Shown piece after piece: positions 6,601 through 9,013 of a stretch of 9,013 nucleotides of DNA. Position 1 is the stretch's first letter. Every line of letters starts with the position of its first letter. The stretch covers positions 245 through 9,257 of the forward strand of contig CAJUSL010000057.1 in the NCBI GenBank assembly GCA_910589135.1. Direction: 5' to 3'. The translations under genes were made by a program, and so were the position numbers. The notes below the pieces were generated by a model. That model was not told where the DNA came from, searched no databases, and worked only from the letters and a program-made list of their open reading frames with translations. The DNA comes from an uncultured Eggerthellaceae bacterium. GTDB lineage: Bacteria; Actinomycetota; Coriobacteriia; Coriobacteriales; Eggerthellaceae.

Positions 6601-7461
6601 CATGGGCTCGCGGGCGCCCTCGGCGATGCGGCGCGCGACCTCCATCATGACGGCCACGCCCGACGCGTTGTTGTTCGCTCCGTCGGTGAAGGGCGCGGTC
6701 TGGTGCAGGATGTAGGCCAGCACCGGCAGAAACGCGCACACGGCCCCCAGCGCAATGAGCACGTTCCAGAAGACGAGCAGACCGCCTTCCGCGTTGGTCA
6801 CGGTGCGCAGCAGGATGAATATCGGAATGAGCACGATGCCCACCATCTCGGCCCAGCGAATGATGTTGAGCGCGCCGAAGATGGGCGGATTGAGCTCGCG
6901 GCAGACCTTCCCCGAGTCGTAGCGCGCCAGCACGATGATCTTGCGCTTGCGGGCGCCCTTCTGGCGGCCTTGCGCGCGCGAACGGGTGCGCCTGCCCGCC
7001 TGGGCGGCCTCGACCTCTTCGGAGGTGGCGTCGATGTCGATCGCATCGGGCATCGGCGCTAGCGAGCCAGTGCTTTCGGACGAGAAGCCGGCGTCGCTCG
7101 GAATGTACTTGGCCACGACGTTCTGGCTGATTCCGCGCTTCGCCATGTTGTTCAGCGGCGAGATGCCCACGACTTCCATGACGTAGAGCGCAGCCATGAT
7201 CGCGCAGACGATGATGGCCGGGACCAGCAGCAACGGAAGGAAGATGGCGAGCACGGCCAGCACGATGGACACGATGCAGCAGATGATGCGAGGCAGTTCG
7301 TAGTTGGGATTGCAGTTGAACTCCTCGACCGATGTCTCGAGGCCGTTGCTCTTGAGGGTTTCCTCTATGATGAACGACGCCTGCTGCTCTTCCTCGGTGC
7401 CGCCGGGGCGGGCGCCGATCACCTGAGACAGTCGCGCTGCGTACTCTAGAACCTCTGTCAT
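3646..7461 (-). CDS. M28-like membrane protein, probable pseudo-peptidase with giant disordered insert
   Basis: A 1271-residue protein; usual M28 catalytic domains are about 200-300 residues. I use ATG 7461 rather than TTG 7467 because AAAGG lies 8 nt before the ATG but only about 2 nt before the TTG. The N-terminus (VIGARPGGTEEEQQASFIIE) is typical of M28 proteins. Two membrane helices lie at about 59-98, then a basic linker (GRRTRSRAQGRQKGARKRK), the M28 strand IIVLARYDSGK (175-185), two more helices (about 203-220, 230-252), and FTDGANNNASGVAVMMEVARRI (258-279). The fold resumes at about 1130 with VWFVALGAELAD, IIDLDAMGAG and RESAAYF. In M28 enzymes five zinc ligands are His, Asp, Glu, Asp/Glu and His. 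Here those positions read R180, N264, L1140, D1166 and S1216, with only the general-base-like E1139 and D182 otherwise kept, so catalysis is doubtful. Between lie about 840 residues of Ala-rich, acidic and Arg/Gly/Ser-rich low complexity. There is no signal peptide; the basic linker suggests a cytoplasmic body. It is probably the first gene of a unit with the kinase and LysR genes. Confidence 0.9.
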   Translation of the reverse strand: MTEVLEYAARLSQVIGARPGGTEEEQQASFIIEETLKSNGLETSVEEFNCNPNYELPRIICCIVSIVLAVLAIFLPLLLVPAIIVCAIMAALYVMEVVGISPLNNMAKRGISQNVVAKYIPSDAGFSSESTGSLAPMPDAIDIDATSEEVEAAQAGRRTRSRAQGRQKGARKRKIIVLARYDSGKVCRELNPPIFGALNIIRWAEMVGIVLIPIFILLRTVTNAEGGLLVFWNVLIALGAVCAFLPVLAYILHQTAPFTDGANNNASGVAVMMEVARRIAEGAREPMLPPSDADVLAEGDGSGFIPIMHGEEAARESGVLPVDTDLVYHEAAEGVDPEAVVPGEAAQAERLVGEGVVPVAKPAGLVGVAVAGAADGAAAAVGVGAPAPGSAAAIAGTGAIPAAPAILERPDEEDPNVPAWFRKGLKAAKANAEATGQTQEANIHRSRFADALDAAAAASANSIQEFEAREAGKARAASEASGRTASGIDEERLRQMRESIMSSNVAAKAEVAAVAAEIAAADAEAAKKAADEAAARQQANIRAAELSPEDAVSKAGSTLQADVAAAIGAQQAEQAAAAAQAVEEVAEQAAVADRTISYIPVAAEIPAEISASEIADVSAVDSVGKSAADILEEASAIASDGDAKSPESNRKKRSIALPSLTGAIEGIKVKHQDAPLADDAERGDGEKREALKAAGRRVRSSLASLPSTDLPPKGTPGAPGSPSASAPAADSAANGAEGAAAASAASASAKRAKRAADSVSATVVASREGSTTSFLAAAEKEDAKAALSSLDAPVSAPLPKLSGDALAASDAGAAGTTGSVSVSSVGAFAVASSTSQFQPVGDELIADVVEDDIIIHDADDSDYTENITRTGAMAGPGYVEMPKSRASRLRNIFSRKKRRDNDSLSFAEAVGIDDDFDARQVGAARGGWESFQNESADYDAGEAPAVGGAQPQQPRAKRSHVDEYSTNSQSLRSRSEDWGGDAWEDDWNGGAFSTLRDRIAGSDNGDNGGSGREGRGSSRSGRGGTSRGSRTGGSSRRSPRGGDAPRSQRRLNPDELLGHDADERAIDAEDMLEEREQIRSFRTGSAPLASFEEVAAYASAFSTSLADDPSMTGETDLTQEAPQQQGFQTEVWFVALGAELADNAGIKAFISQHSDDLRGSVIIDLDAMGAGTLSLIDEEGVIRRVKASSRMKRYVTKAGTSLGLHINSTKMAWRESAAYFTNRKGLQTIHVAGMKDGKPAYLGEAADKFENLSEEKLLENTAFVLELLNTI

Positions 7462-7497
7462 AGCCAAAGCCTTTCGCTTTTAGACGCAATTAAGATA

Positions 7498-7503
7498 AGT
7501 ATA
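7498..7503 (-). promoter_or_regulatory. Probable -10 box for the M28-like/kinase/LysR unit
   Basis: On the minus strand TATACT (7503-7498) matches the sigma-70/SigA -10 consensus at five of six bases and sits in an AT-rich patch (CAACTATACTTATCTTAATTG) in otherwise GC-rich DNA. It is 37 bp before the ATG at 7461, predicting a leader of about 30 nt with AAAGG as the ribosome binding site. No good -35 hexamer is seen 16-18 bp upstream (GAGGCC at 17 bp), so it may need an activator. Confidence 0.5.
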
Positions 7504-7752
7504 GTTGATTGGGCGCGGAAGGCCTCGTTGCACTGGCGAGGAATGGCTGTTGCGAGCCGCGCGATGATGACCCGCAAGCTGCTCCGCCAAGAAAACCAGA
7601 CCTGGCAGGCAACGGCGTGGGATGAGGGTGGTGAAACGGCAAGGGTCGCAAAGGTGCGGCGATGTGAGGAATGCGGACGCAAAAGATGCGGGGCTTACGC
7701 AAAGGACACCGGGCCTCAAGGAAAACGTGCTGCACGAAAAACGGTCGTTTTA

Positions 7753-7933
7753 GCCAAAAAATTTGAGTTTCGGGTCTTTTTTGCCAGACTGCGAACCGTT
7801 TTCTGGACCTGGAGGAGCTTGTTCGCCCTGGCAAAAAACATCACAGCGCTCTGAGCTGGGAATTGTTCGAAACCGGCATGCAACCGTCGCAGCCAACGAG
7901 AAGACAAAAGACCCGAAACGGCGTTTTTCTGGC
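7753..7933. repeat. Imperfect 28-bp inverted repeat bounding an AT-tract element
   Basis: The left arm 7753-7780 (gccaaaaaatttga then gtttcgggtctttt) matches the reverse complement of the right arm 7906-7933 at 22 of 28 positions, and the inner 14 bp (7767-7780 / 7906-7919) match perfectly. Inside, TTTTTTGCCAG (7777-7787) and CTGGCAAAAAA (7828-7838) form another perfect 11-bp inverted repeat. The GCCA-plus-A-tract motif therefore appears four times in alternating orientation. I see no clear target-site duplication and no transposase. It could be a non-autonomous MITE-like element, a structured RNA, or a binding site for an A-tract-loving nucleoid protein. Confidence 0.55.
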
Positions 7934-7969
7934 AAGTTCTGGCTTTTGTTCGCGCACCGAAACGCATTG

Positions 7970-8032
7970 AGTCCCCAACGGCCCCGCGCAAGCCCCCAAC
8001 GGCCCCACGCAAGTCCCCAACGGCCCCTCTGT
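7970..8032. repeat. Three 21-bp tandem repeats with regular G-runs on the minus strand
   Basis: Units start at 7970, 7991 and 8012. The core agYccccaacggcccc is conserved in all three, with one T/C difference in the second; the last few bases vary (gcgca, acgca, tctgt). On the minus strand each unit gives GGGG-CCGTT-GGGG (GGGGG in the middle unit), so six runs of four or five G occur with 5-nt and 7-8-nt loops. That pattern could fold as a G-quadruplex in the minus-strand DNA or RNA. Confidence 0.7.
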
Positions 8033-8112
8033 TCTCCGCATCATATTGTCAACCGGACGAAAAAGACTCGCCGAAAAGAGCGCGGGCGACGATACGCAAA
8101 CAGCACGTAGGC

Positions 8113-8143
8113 GTACGGCGCATGTACGGCGCATGTACGGCGC
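8113..8143. repeat. 11-bp tandem repeat, about 2.8 copies
   Basis: The unit gtacggcgcat occurs at 8113-8123 and 8124-8134, and a third copy (gtacggcgc) is cut short at 8143. It lies between the aldolase terminator and the 21-bp repeats. It is not coding. Its function is unknown; slippage is the simplest explanation. Confidence 0.6.
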
Positions 8144-8191
8144 TGACCGTCCCAGCAACTGATGGCATAGCGGACAGAACCGACCAGCGGG

Positions 8192-8223
8192 TACACACAA
8201 AGCGGCGCCCCGAAGGACGCCGC
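8192..8223 (-). terminator. Intrinsic terminator of the aldolase gene (UUCG tetraloop)
   Basis: On the minus strand GCGGCGTCC (8223-8215) pairs with GGGCGCCGC (8210-8202) around a TTCG loop (8214-8211). One pair is a U-G wobble, so the stem is 9 bp with the very stable C(UUCG)G cap. It is followed by TTTGTGTGT, a U-rich though interrupted tail. It lies 43 bp past the aldolase stop, where a terminator is expected. Confidence 0.8.
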
Positions 8224-8265
8224 ACAAGGTTGCTCTGAAGTTCGCCCGATGGGACGGCGGGCTGC

Positions 8266-9013
8266 CTAGATGTCGCCGTAGCCGAACCGCTTCTCGCCGT
8301 TGAACACCGCGAGCGCATCGGCCACGCTGTAGTCGGCCAGCGTAACGGCGCTGATGGCCTTGGTCAGGCGCACGGCTTCGTCCAGCGAGCGCTGGTGAAT
8401 GTTGCGGCCGGTAGCATTGCCGCACGCACCGCCCACGTGGATCTGGTCGTACAGCTGCGTGAGGAACGTCTCGGCGTCGACGGTGGAGCCGCCCGCGCAC
8501 ACCAGGCCCGTGCGGCCCGCGGCGTCGGATGCCACATGCAGCGCCTCGGCGGCCGAGCGGCCGTCCTCGGGCTTCGGCGGGTTCACCTTCACGAAGTCAG
8601 CACCCAGGCAGAGCGCCACGCCTGCAGCGCCGGCGATCAGGTCGGGGTCCTTCTCGGCGGTGACGGCCTTGCCGCGCGGGTAGATCCACAGCACCACCAG
8701 CAGGCCGTTGGCGTGGGCCTGGGCGATGAGCTCGCCGGCCTCGGCCATCATGGTGGACTCGTACTCGCTACCCAGGTAGATGGTGTAGCCCAGGCCCACG
8801 ATGTTCACGCCCGCGTCGCGCATGGCCAGCACGGCGTCCAGGTCGGTCAGCTGCGGGGAGTAGGGGTCGTCCTGCTTGACGCCCACCAGGTTGGTCTTGG
8901 AGTTCATCTTGATGAGGTAGTTGATCTCCGGGTAGTCGTTCGCATACTGCGCCACCAGGCCGCGCTGGCCGGCGAGCACGCCGCAGACGCCCTGCTTGCC
9001 GATCTGGAACAGG
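8266..9013 (-). CDS. fbaB: Class I fructose-bisphosphate aldolase (FbaB/DhnA type), C-terminal part
   Basis: Open frame of 248 residues from the right edge to TAG at 8266-8268; the N-terminal 80-100 residues lie outside the window. The enzyme reversibly splits fructose 1,6-bisphosphate into dihydroxyacetone phosphate and glyceraldehyde 3-phosphate in glycolysis and gluconeogenesis, through a Schiff-base lysine. Visible family signatures, numbered from the first residue in the window: INYLIKMN (30-37), GYTIYLGSE (75-83, compare GATIYFGSE of E. coli FbaB), VLWIYPRG (107-114), GADFVKVNPP (137-146) with the probable Schiff-base K142, phosphate-binding CAGGS (172-176) and GNATGRNI (198-205). It aligns well from memory with E. 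coli FbaB in order and spacing. The GTG at 8979 is an internal codon, not the start. The terminator at 8192-8223 and the long gap suggest it is transcribed separately from the membrane-signalling genes. Substrate is inferred; related DeoC-fold aldolases act on other sugars. Confidence 0.88.
   Translation of the reverse strand, partial: LFQIGKQGVCGVLAGQRGLVAQYANDYPEINYLIKMNSKTNLVGVKQDDPYSPQLTDLDAVLAMRDAGVNIVGLGYTIYLGSEYESTMMAEAGELIAQAHANGLLVVLWIYPRGKAVTAEKDPDLIAGAAGVALCLGADFVKVNPPKPEDGRSAAEALHVASDAAGRTGLVCAGGSTVDAETFLTQLYDQIHVGGACGNATGRNIHQRSLDEAVRLTKAISAVTLADYSVADALAVFNGEKRFGYGDI

Larger units (their letters stand above)
7462..8265. other. Gene-poor 800-bp intergenic region with repeats
   Basis: I find no convincing gene in this stretch. 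It contains, from right to left, the aldolase terminator (8192-8223), an 11-bp tandem repeat (8113-8143), a 21-bp tandem repeat (7970-8032), an imperfect inverted repeat with A/T tracts (7753-7933), the palindrome CGTGCTGCACG (7726-7736), AAAACGGTCGTTTT (7738-7751), and a loose set of cgcaaaRG motifs (7647, 7678, 7698). It ends at the -10 box at 7498-7503. Overlapping open frames on both strands lack family features, have odd composition and would cross these repeats. No tRNA-like fold was recognised. Confidence 0.6.

Noticed and set aside
1837..7062. A 1741-codon open frame on the plus strand, antisense to the kinase and the M28-like gene.
   Set aside because: Its protein has no recognisable family features (His/Val/Asp/Arg/Leu/Gly-rich). 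It crosses two clear genes and the gap between them, and stop-free antisense frames are expected when codons are strongly GC-biased. It is a shadow of the minus-strand genes.
7462..7467. TTG start at 7467 for the M28-like gene.
   Set aside because: The ribosome binding site AAAGG would be only about 2 nt from TTG but is 8 nt from the ATG at 7461.
7722..7751. CGTGCTGCACG and AAAACGGTCGTTTT read as a terminator.
   Set aside because: The first has almost no loop and the second has a 5-bp stem with a single GC pair; neither follows a gene end on the right strand. They may be protein-binding palindromes, but evidence is too thin for a feature.
7490..7834. A 114-codon minus-strand frame upstream of the M28-like gene.
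   Set aside because: Low-complexity Pro/Arg/Ser composition, reads through the inverted repeat and the likely promoter, and has no recognisable domain.
7528..7854. A 108-codon plus-strand frame starting TTG with GGAAGG upstream and a CEECGRKRC cysteine cluster.
   Set aside because: It starts with a weak codon, is unusually rich in Arg/Lys/Trp, and ends inside the inverted-repeat element. It also overlaps minus-strand frames of equal quality. No family is recognised.
7970..8032. Possible CRISPR array.
   Set aside because: Units are 21 bp and directly adjacent, with no unique spacers, and no cas gene is present in the window.
8050..8055. A perfect TTGACA on the minus strand, as in a -35 box.
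   Set aside because: No -10-like hexamer lies 16-18 bp downstream (the sequence there is GAGGGG); the nearby TATGAT is only 2 nt after it, which is too close.
7841..8500. A 219-codon minus-strand frame overlapping the aldolase end.
   Set aside because: It is out of frame with a well-supported aldolase and runs through its terminator and both tandem repeats; composition is Arg/Cys-rich, as expected of a shadow.

Overview
The window is GC-rich and codon-biased, and every credible gene lies on the minus strand. GC content, a membrane hybrid kinase, an unusual LysR regulator and a FbaB-type aldolase together suggest a gut-type actinobacterium of class Coriobacteriia (Eggerthella/Gordonibacter-like). 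That assignment is inference from style; no rRNA or other marker gene is present.

In the direction of transcription (right to left), the layout is as follows. At 9013-8266 is the C-terminal 248 residues of a class I fructose-bisphosphate aldolase, which runs off the right edge and is followed by a UUCG-loop terminator at 8192-8223. At 8265-7462 is about 800 bp with no convincing gene. It holds two short tandem repeats (one G-run-rich on the minus strand), an imperfect 28-bp inverted repeat with A/T tracts, and a likely promoter -10 box next to the following gene. At 7461-3646 is a 1271-residue membrane protein built on an M28 peptidase fold. It carries four predicted membrane segments and a disordered insert of about 840 residues, and it appears to have lost most of its zinc ligands. 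A bulged 12-bp hairpin at 3614-3645 directly follows its stop codon. At 3588-1537 is a hybrid sensor histidine kinase (two membrane helices, extracytoplasmic sensor, HisKA, HATPase, receiver, low-complexity tail). At 1540-617 is a LysR-type regulator whose start overlaps the kinase stop by 4 bp. At 488-1 is the N-terminal 162 residues of another membrane sensor, which shares with the kinase a GPYPxSVAAG motif at identical residue positions.

The M28-like protein, kinase and LysR regulator are likely one transcription unit, with only 57 bp and then a 4-bp overlap between them. A reasonable but untested view is that they form a membrane signalling module: a non-catalytic peptidase-fold protein with a long disordered cytoplasmic insert, a kinase that senses outside the membrane, and a LysR regulator. 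No dedicated DNA-binding response regulator or HPt protein is visible. The most unusual features are the split, ligand-poor M28 protein and the shared sensor module.
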